DNA from: Tetracentron sinense
Taxonomy: Eukaryota > Streptophyta > Magnoliopsida > Trochodendrales > Trochodendraceae
Assembly: GCA_015143295.1 (NCBI GenBank)
Contig: CM026573.1
Span: 7,717,934-7,781,933 of the forward strand
Reading direction: 5' to 3'
Length of the DNA: 64,000 bases
This document shows, piece by piece, positions 23,672-35,029 of the stretch (the stretch's first letter is position 1; every line of letters begins with the position of its first letter). The notes below the pieces were generated by a model, which was given only the letters and a program-made list of their open reading frames with translations, was not told the DNA's origin and made no database searches. The translations under genes were made by a program, and so were the position numbers.

Positions 23672-24475
23672 ATGGCTACCACTACCAGCGACGTGAAGCT
23701 TCTTGGGTCATGGGCGAGCCCCTTTGTGATGCGGGCTCAGATTGCCTTCAACATCAAATCCGTCAGTTACGAGTTGCTTGAAGAGACGTTATATGGGCCC
23801 AAAAGCCAGCTTTTCCTCCAATCCAACCCTATTCATAAGAAGATGCCTGTTCTCATCCATGCTGACAAACCCATCTGTGAATCTCTCATCATTGTTCAAT
23901 ACATCGACGATGTCTGGACCAACGGACCAACTATCCTCCCTTCTGACCCTTATGATCGAGCAATAGCCCGCTTCTGGGCTGCCTATATCGACGATAAGGT
24001 ACGTTCGGATCGTCACGCGCTATATATATTTATGCTTACCGAAAGGAAATGATATATACATCATCGATCTTTCTAATCTACTCGATCGACATGGGTGCAG
24101 TGCTTTGCTTCTATTCAGGATATTGCAAGAGGACTATTAGAAGGGGAGGCTAAGAAGGCGGCGATTGAGCAAATGAGTTTAGGGTTAATATTGTTAGAGG
24201 AGGCGTTTGAGAAGTGTAGCAAAGGGAAGGGATATTTTGGTGGAGAGAAGATCGGGTACATTGATATTGCATTGGGAAGCTTATTGGGGTGGATCAAGGT
24301 GATGGAGAAGATGTTAGGTGTGAAGCTGATTTACGAAGCGAAGGCACCAGGTTTGGTGGGATGGGCGGAGCGGTTTTGTGAGGACAGTGCGGTGAAGGAG
24401 GTGATGCCAGAGATTGAGAAACTGGAGGAGGTTGCTAAGTTGCTTCATGCCATGTTCAAAGCTCCTCCTAAGTAA
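23672..24475 (+). CDS. Tau-class glutathione S-transferase, copy 1 (intact)
   Basis: A cytosolic dimeric enzyme joining glutathione to electrophiles, or acting as a peroxidase or ligandin. Exon 1 23672-23998 ends ...AAYIDDK; intron 23999-24100 (GTACGT...TGCAG); exon 2 24101-24475. The product is 233 residues, normal for the class. The thioredoxin-like N-domain has [12 protein letters not shown] with the tau-type catalytic Ser at about residue 16, and the glutathione-binding [10 protein letters not shown] near residue 70-80. The alpha-helical C-domain begins in [11 protein letters not shown]; the intron sits at the position usual for tau GSTs. The Trp commonly following DDK is Cys here. The start is supported by context and by copies 2 and 3. 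The promoter is split by Helitrons and a fold-back with CACGTG boxes. No breaks are seen. Confidence 0.95.
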
Positions 24476-25312
24476 AAAATTGCAACCAAGAAAGAGTTTG
24501 ATAATAAAATATGAGTGCTACCCTGCTCTCAGCCTGAGCCAGCCATCTGGCCATTTTCATTGTTAAAGCAATCCAATCATTTAAAAAGATTGTGCTTTTA
24601 CAGTGAGAATGAACCACATGTGATTGGATCGGGCTAAGAGTAGAAATTAAAGGCATGAGAGTAAGGCTAGCACTCCACATAAAATGTAGATTTGGAATTC
24701 AGGAGAATGCTAAGGGGAGGACTTGCCTTAAGGTGAAAGTGACAACTTGCCTGTGGCCTGCTTTTTGGTTTTTCATACACGAGTACACGACGCGCAGGAG
24801 AGTCCCAATCTTTTTTCTCTGTTTTTTTTTTCCTGAGTTTCCTTAGCATTCCAAGAATTTACGGTATTATATCAAAGGTTAGTTTTTCAAGTAATGTAAA
24901 GAGCAATTGGGTTTCTGTATGTTTCTTGTATTTATGTTAGCTGATTGCTATTTTCAGTCGGGAAAAAAAAAGTTTTTTAATATAAGAACTAGTTCAAATT
25001 TCTCAATTTTTTTTCTTCTCTATTGTCACTTATTTTCTCTGCAATCAAACATAGGGTACAAAGGGAAAGGAAAGTGATTAGAAATTCTCTATAGCACCTG
25101 CTATCAAGAGCTAGGCAGCCTAATCATGAATCCAACGGTGCCCACTGTTTAATGCATATTAACCTTGACTCCTATAACATCCTGGAAAAAAAATTATTAT
25201 TAATTTTAATTACTAATTACTTAATTAATTAAAAACAGAGGAAGAAACCCAGATCACACCCACAATAGGGCAAGCAACCGTAGATGATTTAGCATCTCTT
25301 CCATTTGGAGGC
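24476..25312. other. 3' flank of GSTU copy 1
   Basis: Conserved after copies 2 and 3 and, from about 24940, again at 35030. Landmarks are GAGTGCTA.CCTGCTCTCAGCC, CACGAGTACACGACGCGCAG and TTCAGTCGGGAA. It contains a MITE-like end (TTATTTTCTCTGCAATCAAA) near 25030. No gene is seen. Confidence 0.6.
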
Positions 25313-25326
25313 ATAAGAACCAATTA

Positions 25327-25535
25327 TTAAATTTTTTTTTTTCTGGAACTCGGGGTGTCCCTAACCCTTTGGACTAATCCCCGAGGGTGCAACGTGAGCC
25401 CGCAACCTGCCACACCAGCTAAGTCCGGGTAAACCCAGTGCGCGGCTAGCCCCAAAGGGGGAGTGAGAAATGGAAACCAAGACCTCCCACTTGAGGAAAG
25501 GCCTAGGAACCATTGGTCCACCCCGTTGGGGTTAT
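25327..25535 (-). mobile_element. tRNA-derived SINE, 209 bp
   Basis: Flanked by the perfect 14-bp target duplication ATAAGAACCAATTA (25313-25326; 25536-25549). Its A tail appears as a T-run at the left. On the minus strand, box A-like GGGGTGGACCAATGG and box B-like GGTCTTGGTTTCC follow the 5' end. The sister sites at 33129 and 35400 are empty. Confidence 0.9.
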
Positions 25536-25549
25536 ATAAGAACCAATTA

Positions 25550-26760
25550 GCTTTTGGAAGAAGTTACAATGGCCAATTTAATAGGTCTTGATGATTTTGT
25601 TGCCCACTGCTAGTTGAGAGAGACATTGGATATTTGACAATAGCCTTACTTAGATAATAATTACCGAGTTGGAGATTGGGAATTATTTAGTTAGGAGAGA
25701 TTTTTAAAAAATCGACAAAATTAGGACCACATATATATATATAAGGTGTTGTGTTTTGAATCTTTTCCTATTATTATCAAACCCCAAAACCAGATGAGAT
25801 ATGAATGATGGTCGCATGGAAGTCACTACCAATCTATTGCCACCAACTATAACTGAAGGGGCTTGCTGTTTTTTTTTTGGGGATGTGTGAGTTGCATAGT
25901 GTTGGGGGTTAAAGAGAGATACAAAAACTACAATGGCGGCAAAATTAATCAGGCCGCTCAATTCCAATAACCTCAAGTTCTATATGTGAAATAATACTGT
26001 AAGTATGACTAAAGCATCTAAACGACAAAAAAAATGTACTAGAGCGATAATGCATAGAAAAAAAAAACACTAAGCATTTCTTTGGAATGTATTGAACTTT
26101 GTAAACCTAATATTTATCTTTACTAATATTATAATGGGAGAGGCAGGTATAGCCTAAATTTTCTGAAATTCCTAAACTACCCTTATATAAAACAAACCTT
26201 TAATTTAGTGTTTTATTTTAATTCCCAAACTACACTGATCTATCTATTTAAAGAATAGAATCACAGTCAATCGCGATTGAACTCCACCCACGGGTTAACA
26301 CGTGTCCCTTTTAACCCCTATTAACTATGGTTAACTCCTTCCCCTCACTCTCACGTGCATCGCACGTGCCACCCACTAGTAATTCAATAATAATAAAAAT
26401 CCGGAGAAATAGACACTAAGTTCAAAGTTTAAAAGATAAAACACAAAATGGAAAAAATCCCAAATCACATAATCTCTGCATTAGCTTATGCATCCTGAAG
26501 ATGATAACTGATAACAGCAATAAAAGAAAACCCCAAAAAAGGTAGTGAGCTTTACCCTCTTCAACTCCTTTTGTCCGGATCTTCTTCCTGCATGTAGGCG
26601 TCAGTAGGGTTCATGACCTTCCTTCACTTTGTCGTCTTCATCTTCCCTTCAACGGTCTCTTCGTCGACTTCAAAACGTAGAAACCAGAGTAACGGTATTT
26701 CTCGGTGTTTCTCTCTCCGGTTTCTTTTACTGAAGCTTGAAACACAGTTACCTGAGGTTT
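25550..26760 (-). pseudogene. WBP11: WBP11 5' fragment, copy B
   Basis: A duplicate of the 5' end of the WBP11 relic. Exon 1 is 26641-26556: MKTTK, then a stop (TGA), then RKVMNPTDAY in the same frame. It shares with the other copies the extra base before GGAGTTGAAGAG, and shares with copy D the ATGCAGGAAG change. The intron downstream is cut short and joined to the ~9.6-9.9-kb-like segment, omitting exon 2. A SINE (25327), a Helitron (26117), a SINE (26761) and a solo LTR (26950) have landed in or beside it. It is a non-coding passenger of the GSTU duplication. Confidence 0.8.
26117..26379 (+). mobile_element. Non-autonomous Helitron, 263 bp, complete ends
   Basis: It starts TCTTTACTAATATTATAATG and ends with a perfect 7-bp hairpin (CACGTGC ATC GCACGTG, 26352-26368), then CCACCCACTAG. 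It lies between A (26116) and T (26380) with no target duplication, the Helitron signature. Sister sites near 13125 and 36160 are empty. It has no coding capacity and shares its inner ~100 bp (ACACGTGTCCCTTTTAA) with the fold-back family. Confidence 0.9.
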
Positions 26761-26932
26761 TTTTTGGTGGGTCCCTACAGGACCGATACTACATAGTTAG
26801 TAGAGTTAGCCGATTAAAAGTTAGCTGGGGGCATCAAGGCTCTTGCAACACTTACCTCTGGGGGGATTAGATCCCCAGACCTCCACCCTTGGAAGGCCAC
26901 ACCCCTACCACTCACGCAAGAGGCGGGGGTGT
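26761..26932 (-). mobile_element. tRNA-derived SINE, 172 bp
   Basis: Flanked by the perfect 15-bp duplication AGTTACCTGAGGTTT (26746-26760; 26933-26947). A T-run at the left is the tail. The minus strand shows GTGAGTGGTAGGGGTGTGG (box A-like) and GGTCTGGGGATCTAATCC (box B-like). The sister site at 36770-36785 is empty. Confidence 0.9.
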
Positions 26933-26949
26933 AGTTACCTGAGGTTTAG

Positions 26950-29385
26950 TGTAGAACCCGGACCTTGAGGGCCTAGTATGATGAATGATATGATGTATTA
27001 AAGCTTTTTAAGAATCTATTTTGTTGTATGGGTGTTTGGAATGAAGTAGGTAAGAGTATAGAATACTCTTAAGTGTTAACAAGGGTTATGTCTTAGCATA
27101 CCCTCAACTTTGAAAAGCTCTAGTTCGCTCATAACTGATCGGAAGCGATTCTTGAATTTTTGGAAAGTTATTGGAACCCTCTTCAAGGTCCATGTTGATC
27201 ACTTTTCCGGATTTTGAGTCGAGGTAGAATCAAACGTCCGATTTCCGGAATCGGATCTTCTGCAAAAACGGGTTAATAAAACTCATTCTCATGTCAGCCA
27301 GCTTTAAGAGTAAAATGGTCCAAGAAAAAAGAAGAATTGAAAATTGTGCAAAACATAAAAGTTATTCTCCTTCAAAATACGAATTCAACGCAAGTTGAAT
27401 CTTCAAAATCCAATAAGAGAGTCAAAAGTTATGGCCGATTTACCGAAGTTCGTTTTTGCAGAAAAACTCGCTCGAGCGAGATCCAAACCCACTCGAGCGA
27501 GATTGATCAATACCGAGTTTTTGAGGCCAGGGAGTAACTCGCTCGAGCGAGTTGGAAGCCCGCTCGAGCGAGATTGCCCAGAAATGTTTATTTATTTATC
27601 TTTTTCACTAGCCTAACACCTTATATACCCATTTTCGGGGGTCCAAGGTATCTAACACTTAGAGAGAGACTTTTTGAGAGAAAAAGAAGGAAACCTAGGT
27701 TTCTAAAGGGGGATTTTGTTTGAGACCAAGGAGGAGATCAAATCATCACTTCTTAAAGCTTCCACAAGCTTGAACCTTCTTCCTTGAGCGTGGATATCCA
27801 TTTCCAAGCTCAAGCTCGTGTTAGATCATCCTTCCACACTAAGATTTGATCCTTGCAAGGTAATTAAAACTACTACCTAGCTTCGCTATGATACAAATAG
27901 TAAGTAAAACTATTCTCTAGCTTTACTATCTTGAAATAGTGAAAGTACGATTTTGAATGAGATGCAAGTAAAATTTCTATCTAGCTTTGTTATCCTACCA
28001 AGATTTAGTGGGTGATTTTCAAATAACAAATATGATAATTTGGGGTGAATTACATTATGATTAAATGAGAAACTAGGGCTTATGATTTGGGGGTTTTTTC
28101 AAGAAAAGGATCAATATAATTATACTTGTGTGAAATTATTATTATTTTCTAATCAATCATGATGCTATGTATGATGTGGTGAAATAGGCTTGAAAGCCAA
28201 GATCTTGAAGGTGTGATGTAATGAATACAAATGCTCTATGTTCTAGAAATTCTAAGTATAACATGATGCCAATATGTCTTGTATGAACTCATATAAATTG
28301 TTAAGGCTTTCAATACATATATGTCTATAATGATGTTCACAAGCACTCCAAGCACAATGAGTTTCACACGACCGAGGTTTTCACATAAGCATGGTTTTCA
28401 AGAAATCACAAGAAAGGTTTTCAAGGCATTCATAAGTAAGAAGCATAAGAAGCAAAAGCATTGACAAAGCCAAACTTTGGGTTGGTATTCTACAATCGGT
28501 TACTTCATGCTCACAAGGATCAAGTCCAAGATCTTGCATAAAACCCAAGGATCATAAGTCTCGCAAGACTTTTTAAGAAGTCATAAGAAACTCACAAGTC
28601 TAAGATCTTGCATATGTCTCCAAGGATCATAAGCTCACAAGAAAGCTCATAAGCCCACAAGAAAGCTCATAAGCTCACAAGAAAAGTCATAAGAACTCGT
28701 AAGCTCACAAGAACTCATAAGAAAACACGTGACTCACATGCATTCAGAAGAACTCATAAGCATGCATAAGATGATTTGTTTTCCATGAAAAGAACAAGTT
28801 TTACGAACGGTTTTCCATGACGGAGTTTTCAAGCATGAACTTGTGATTCGTAATTACTCATGCACTTGTATGTAATATTATGATTATTATTCTTAGAGGA
28901 TACTTGCATGTGGTATTTTGTTATTTTAACACTGTTAGCTAGTAGTTTTGGCTCGTTGAGTATTCCACGCTCTGTCGTACATGTTATGTCAGCAAGTACA
29001 CGGACTCCCTTTGACATCTGTGATCAGGGGCCTTGGATAGAGGATGAGCCATATGTGGAGCCTGAGGATGAGGCAAAGGACTTAGACCACTGGCCCTTTT
29101 AGAGTGGTTACAGACAGAGAGAGAGAGTACTATTATTTTGTATTTTGATAGGTGGGCATGCCCACCTTTACTCTTGATATGTATTGTACAAACCTGGAAT
29201 ACACATTATGTATAGAAAATAAAAATTGGGTTACGCTTCAGCACTTTGATATGAGCTTCCACATTACTTTATGTTTCCATTATATATATTGCCTTGTGTA
29301 TTTCACAAGATTGTTTGGTATCAGATATTTGCATATCACGAGCCAAAGTATCCCTAACTCCCAGGGGGTATTTTGGGTCGCGACA
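26950..29385 (+). mobile_element. 2.4-kb solo LTR, probably Gypsy (chromovirus-like)
   Basis: TG...CA ends (TGTAGAACCCGG ... GGTCGCGACA) are flanked by the 5-bp duplication TTTAG (26945-26949; 29386-29390). The sister site at 36783 has a single GGTTTAGC. There is no internal region, so it is the product of LTR-LTR recombination. Four copies of a CTCGAGCGAG-centred palindrome lie at 27467-27572. The Gypsy assignment rests on length and end sequence only. The small open frames inside are not genes. Confidence 0.85.
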
Positions 29386-29390
29386 TTTAG

Positions 29391-29565
29391 CATTCTCAAT
29401 TTTTGATTTATACCAACAACCAAACACCTGCTTCCACCATCCTATCTACAAAAGCAGTTTGGGCTTGGGCTTTTAAGCCCATTTTTTTTTTAGTCGTACC
29501 AATACATATAGTAGTGAAGTCCCATATCGCTAGGCGATATAGACCTCCCGTGGCTTATGAGGTTC
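29391..29565. other. Continuation of the duplicated spacer
   Basis: Paralogous to 17087-17260 and 36795-36960 (ACCAACAACCAAACACC, GGGCTTGGGCTTTTAAGC, GTGGCTTAT.AGG). The match stops near 29565. Confidence 0.7.
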
Positions 29566-30615
29566 CTTTTTGTAATGATCCAAAATCCTACCTTGACCAA
29601 AATAGGAGCTTGAGTCGCCACATTTCTTAAACCTACTTAAAATCTCATGGCAAAAAAAGCATGCTAAACATGAGTCTCCAAAATTGAGAATAACAAAATT
29701 TCGATATATAAATCCAAACCAATAATATAGTATCCTTGCACCTAGTTAGTACTATAATCCGTAGCATAATAACATAATCAGAGTGTGGAAGTATACGTGC
29801 TCATATACATCACATCATCACCTTGACTTGTGTACTTGTGAGAACCTTAGACTTAGAGGACAATAAACTTATGAGATGTTTGTGCTTATGAGACCACGTG
29901 CTTATGCTTATGCACGTATTCAAATCCCTCATCGGGCTTATGTAGATTTCTTATTAGACTTATGCAGTGCTTATGCTTATGAGCCTTAGAGCTACTTAAC
30001 AATAACCATGCACTCCCTTATTTAGACTTGTCGTATCCCTTATCAGACTTATTTAGATTCTCCTCCTTCTTATGCAGTCCTATCAGTCATAGGCAATGTT
30101 TATACTTGTGGTCCACGTGTGTGACTTGTGAGACTCTTATCTTAACATGCATGTGGATTTGTGCATAAGTGTCGTAATTAACATTCGAATTGGTCATCCC
30201 TTAGATTCCAAACCCCCGTCAAGAAACTCCATCAGGTTACATCTCCCTGGTTAGAGAATTCTCAACATGGAAGTCTTTCCTCTAAATTCTTACCTTTCTG
30301 AATATCAACTACCATGCGATATAATTAGACATAATTTAACAAACAATCACATATATGTATCTTGTCGTAATTCTTTGCATAATTCATAATTGATTTCACA
30401 ATTAAACCTTACATACATTACCATCCTCCATTCCACATCATTCCATAACTATACAATCCACCTAAACCCATTCACATACATTCCCATTATCCATTCTATA
30501 TCAATCCATAACCATACAATCCAATTAAATTCATTATCATACATTCCCATCCTCCATTTTACTCATCCATCATGTTAATCATCACATAATAATTCATAAG
30601 AAACTCTTGAGTAGG
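29566..30615. other. Unassigned repeat-like block, no gene
   Basis: It interrupts the spacer homology. It is rich in GCTTATG/CATAAG words also common inside the solo LTR at 28450-28780 but in the opposite sense, so it may be an inverted LTR fragment. It includes the 63-bp tandem repeat at 30417. Confidence 0.4.
30417..30565. repeat. 63-bp tandem repeat, ~2.3 units
   Basis: Units contain CCATCCTCCATTCCACATCA and ATACAATCCACCTAAACCC, with modest divergence. Each starts ATT(A/C)CCAT. Confidence 0.75.
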
Positions 30616-30619
30616 TTAT

Positions 30620-30880
30620 TTCATTGGTTTTTTTTAAATTTTTCTTCTAAAAATCAAGGTTAGATGCTTTAACCCTAATTAATTTTTTATAATTTTTCTT
30701 CTAAAAACCAAGGTTAGATGCTTTAATCCTAATGGCTAATGAATCTTAACCACAATTATAGGGAGTTAAAAATGGGACATGTTAATTATTTTCTTAAAAC
30801 CAAGGTTAGATACTTTATTCCTAAGGATGTGAATCTTAACCACGGTTAAAGGGAGTTAAGGGTATAGTAGTCATTTTTAC
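30620..30880. repeat. TTAACC..GGTTAA ladder, sister of 21380-21570
   Basis: Three AAACCAAGGTTAGATGCTTT-type units with TTAACCACGGTTAA. From here the sequence stays parallel to 21560-22270 up to GSTU copy 2, which lacks the Helitron insertions of copy 1. Confidence 0.75.
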
Positions 30881-31430
30881 TAACAATAACAAATGAAAAT
30901 TTAACAAAACTAAGGGTTGAGGTTGGTTTCAAAACCATGAGTTATTTTGCAAAAGTGTTATGCAAGAATACTTTATTTGCAAATGAGGTAAAATGTAGCA
31001 GCTGATATGCAAAACCATTTTTGTTTTTTTTTTTGATCTTGGGTCTTATACAACTAAGCCGACTTAAAGAGTTAGGCTTACTTACGAAGGACACAATCGG
31101 CTCAAGACTCACGAGTTTCCCTTAGTTTGCAATCATCTCATCTGAGTGTTTTTAATCACATCCCATTTCCATATTTTAAAGTGTGTAATTAATAATTTTC
31201 TTATGATCGGACATTTAGATTTTGAATGTTTGGCTGCAAGGATCATTGCTGACGAGTTCCGGAAACATAGACATGGATAAAATTCAAAGTACATGCACTC
31301 TATTGTTAGATCAGGACCGCTTACATTACCCACCTCGTACATACCCCATAAATAAAACATAGGGTCCAAAATCAATGGTCATTATCATCCCATGGTCAAA
31401 CACGTTTATCAATTAAGTCAATGAAAATAG

Positions 31431-32390
<960 letters not shown>

Positions 32391-33249
32391 GTAAAAAATT
32401 GCAACTAAGAAAGAGTTTGATAATAAAATATGAGTGCTAGCCCTGCTCTCAGCCTTTCCTACTCTCACTCTCACTTGAGCCAACCATCTATCCATTTTCA
32501 TTGTTAAAGCAATGCAATCATATATAAAAAGTGTGTGTTTTTATAGTGAGAATGAACATGTGATTGGATTGGGCTAAGAGTAGAAATTAAGGGTCTGAGA
32601 GTAAGGCTAGCATTCCACATAAAATGTAGATTTGGAATTCAGGAGAATGCTATGGGGGAGGACTCGCCTTAGAAATAAAGAGGGTGAAAGTGACAACTTT
32701 TTGTTTTTCATGCACGAGTACACGACGCGCAGGAGAGCCCCAATCCTTTTTCTCTTATTTTTTTTCCTGAGTTTCCTAGCATTCCAAGAATTTACAGTTT
32801 TATATCAAGGGTCAGTTTTTCAAGTAATGTAAAGAGCAATTAAGTTTCTGTATGTATCATGTATTTATGTTAGCTGATTGCTATTTTCAGTCGGGAACAA
32901 TTACTATTTTCAGTCGGGAACATGAATCCGACAGTGCCAAGCACCAAGTGGGGCCCACTATTTAATGCATATTAACTTTGGCTCCAATAGCATCCTGAAA
33001 AAAAATAAATTAATTTTAATTACTAATTACTTAATTAATTAAAAGCTAAGGAGGAAAACCTCCATTTCACACTCACAATAAGGCAATACAACAGTAGATG
33101 ATCAACCGTCTCTTCCGCTTGGTGGCATAAGAAATAATTTGTTTTTGGAAGAAGTTACACTAGCCAATTTAGTAGGTCTGGATGATGATGTTGCCCACTG
33201 CTAGTTGAGAGAGACATTGGATACTTGAAAATACCATATGAGTGTTTCG
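32391..33249. other. 3' flank of GSTU copy 2
   Basis: Parallel to the flank of copy 1 up to GGATACTTGAAAATACCATA.GAGTGTTTCGTC, where it stops at a MITE. A short direct duplication of CTATTTTCAGTCGGGAACA lies at about 32880-32922. No gene. Confidence 0.6.
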
Positions 33250-33420
33250 TCAACATGAACGTACCCTAAAGATATGTTTGGTTGTCAAGAAAATATGCCA
33301 AAACATGAAAAATAAAAGAAAATTTTGGATTTATAATACAATTTTTAGTTGTGTTGTGTCGAATTTTCTTTTCTTTTCCATGTTTTAACTTATTTTCTCG
33401 TCAACCAAGCACAGGGTAAG
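33250..33420. mobile_element. Tourist-like MITE (TTTGGTTG family)
   Basis: Inverted ends TGTTTGGTTGTCAAGAAAAT and TTTTCTCGTCAACCAAGCAC, with TAA on each side. It is the same family as the well-defined copy at 37932-38077. Confidence 0.6.
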
Positions 33421-33504
33421 TGTGTGTTCATTTGGCGAGAAAGTAAGGAAAAGAAAAATAAAAGTGTGTTTTCTTGCACTTTTCTTGCGTTTGGTTTGCA
33501 AGAA

Positions 33505-33820
33505 CACTACAAGAAAATTACTGCGTAGCGACGGAAAATTTTCCATCACTTATATTGATGGAAACACAAGCCGTTACTAATGGTCTGTCTCTAATTACTT
33601 AAAAAAGTTTTTTTTAAATTAAAATAGTTAGTAGCGACGAAATGTTTGCCATCACTAATAGGGCTGATTTAATAGTGACGGAAAATTTCCATCACTAGGT
33701 TTATTAGTAACGAAAGTTCTTCATAGTGACGGAATAATTCTCGTTACTATTGAAATTTAGAGTATCTGTAACGGAAATATTTCCGTCACTACTAATATTT
33801 ATATTAATCAGGTAAAATCA
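33505..33820 (+). mobile_element. CACTA (En/Spm) transposon, one end
   Basis: It starts CACTACAAGAAAATTACTGC, the standard CACTA terminus. Subterminal repeats of GTGACGGAA / TTCCGTCAC follow in both senses up to about 33800. I did not find the matching inverted end, so the right boundary is unknown. Confidence 0.75.
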
Positions 33821-33894
33821 GAATCACGAAAACCTATCTTCCCCAAATTAGTTCCCACTCTCCTCGCCTCCGACCACATTCTAGCCACCACGGT

Positions 33895-34190
33895 ATGCCC
33901 CTCTCAATCTCTCTCTCTCCTGATCGCTCTCATTCTCTCTGTCTTTCTCTCTCTCTCCCTCTGGTACGTGCTCGCCATCATTCTCTCTCTCCCTCTTGTG
34001 CTCTCTCTCTCGCTCTCTCCATCTCAGTTTCTTTCTCTCTCTCTCCATCTCAGTATCTCTCTCTCTCTCCGTCTCAGTCTCTCTCTCGTGCTCGCTCTCA
34101 CTCTCTCTCTTCGTCTCAGTCTCAGTCTCTCTCACTCTCTCTGTCGCTCTCTCTATGTCTGTTGCAGGTCCTAATCTCTCTCTCTCTCTC
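33895..34190 (+). repeat. CT-rich microsatellite-like tract
   Basis: About 300 bp of (CT)n with interruptions, like the leader of many plant genes. The long Arg-Glu and Leu-Ser open frames here come only from the repeat. Confidence 0.85.
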
Positions 34191-34259
34191 TCTGGGGTTA
34201 GGGTTTTCTCTTTTTGTTGAGGAAACCCCATTTGATGATCTGTTTTTGTGGATGAGCTT

Positions 34260-34950
34260 TTGACCCTGACCAGATTTCGGTGGTTCTTGGTAGTTGAGAC
34301 TATTCAGGGGCTCCGAATCGACCTAGTTACAAAGGAGGGACAGTTTGCTGCATTTACACCGAGTAAGATGTTCAAGTGCTTGTGCATGTTTTTGCTCCCT
34401 CTGATTTGGATTTGGTGGATTTTTGGGTTTCTGTTTTACTTTTCAGGAAAAAAAAAATAGGCTTGTTGGAAACAGGCGAGTTTGATAGTTATTTCAGTCG
34501 CTTCTGTAAATTCTATTTATTTAGAGAAATGATTTTTGAGAGTTTTGAAGTGTAACTTGAGCATGTTTATTATAGGTGCTTTATAGTCTATAGATTTATA
34601 AATCAATTCAAACACATGAAACATATTTATTTAGTATCTTGTTTGGTTTCTAATGATATTTTTTGATGCAAACAAGGCTGAATGCCCAACTCATTTTGTA
34701 CATAATTGTTTATTTGGATAGTTCGCTTTCTCCATTTAATTTACTTAAAATTCTGTTTTCTTTTTTGCAAAAAAAAAAAACTAAATTTTCATCCTTTAGT
34801 TTTGATGCTTGTAATGATTTAAGACCTTAATTTTGAATTTTAATTTTGATAAGAGTTTGGAAGCAGCTGTTGGAGGCATTGAAAGGAAAGCAACTTCGAC
34901 TAAATCTATTCGTCTCTGGCCAAAAATCATTGAATCTGCTCTCAAGGTTG
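34260..34950 (+). other. Possible captured exon fragments inside a CACTA element
   Basis: Two stretches look protein-coding but were not identified. One reads ETIQGLRIDLVTKEGQFAAF up to a strong donor GTAAGATG at about 34362. The other reads LEAAVGGIERKATSTK, then IRLWPKIIESALK, at about 34855-34945. They follow a CT-rich leader-like tract, so this could be the remains of a gene start carried by the CACTA element or simply interrupted by it. No function is claimed. Confidence 0.3.
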
Positions 34951-35029
34951 GCGGGGTTTCTTGTTTTTACCCTATTTCAGTCTCAAAACTCGTTCGGGTG
35001 TGATAATTATAAATTTTGTCGTTGCTATT

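Noticed and set aside
28908-29102. Acidic 64-residue open frame (EDEPYVEPEDEAKDLDHW)
   Set aside because: It lies within the 2.4-kb solo LTR. Such LTR-internal frames are common and there is no sign of a gene.
33881-34263. Long open frames on both strands rich in Arg-Glu or Leu-Ser
   Set aside because: They are translations of a CT/GA simple repeat and have no other protein features.
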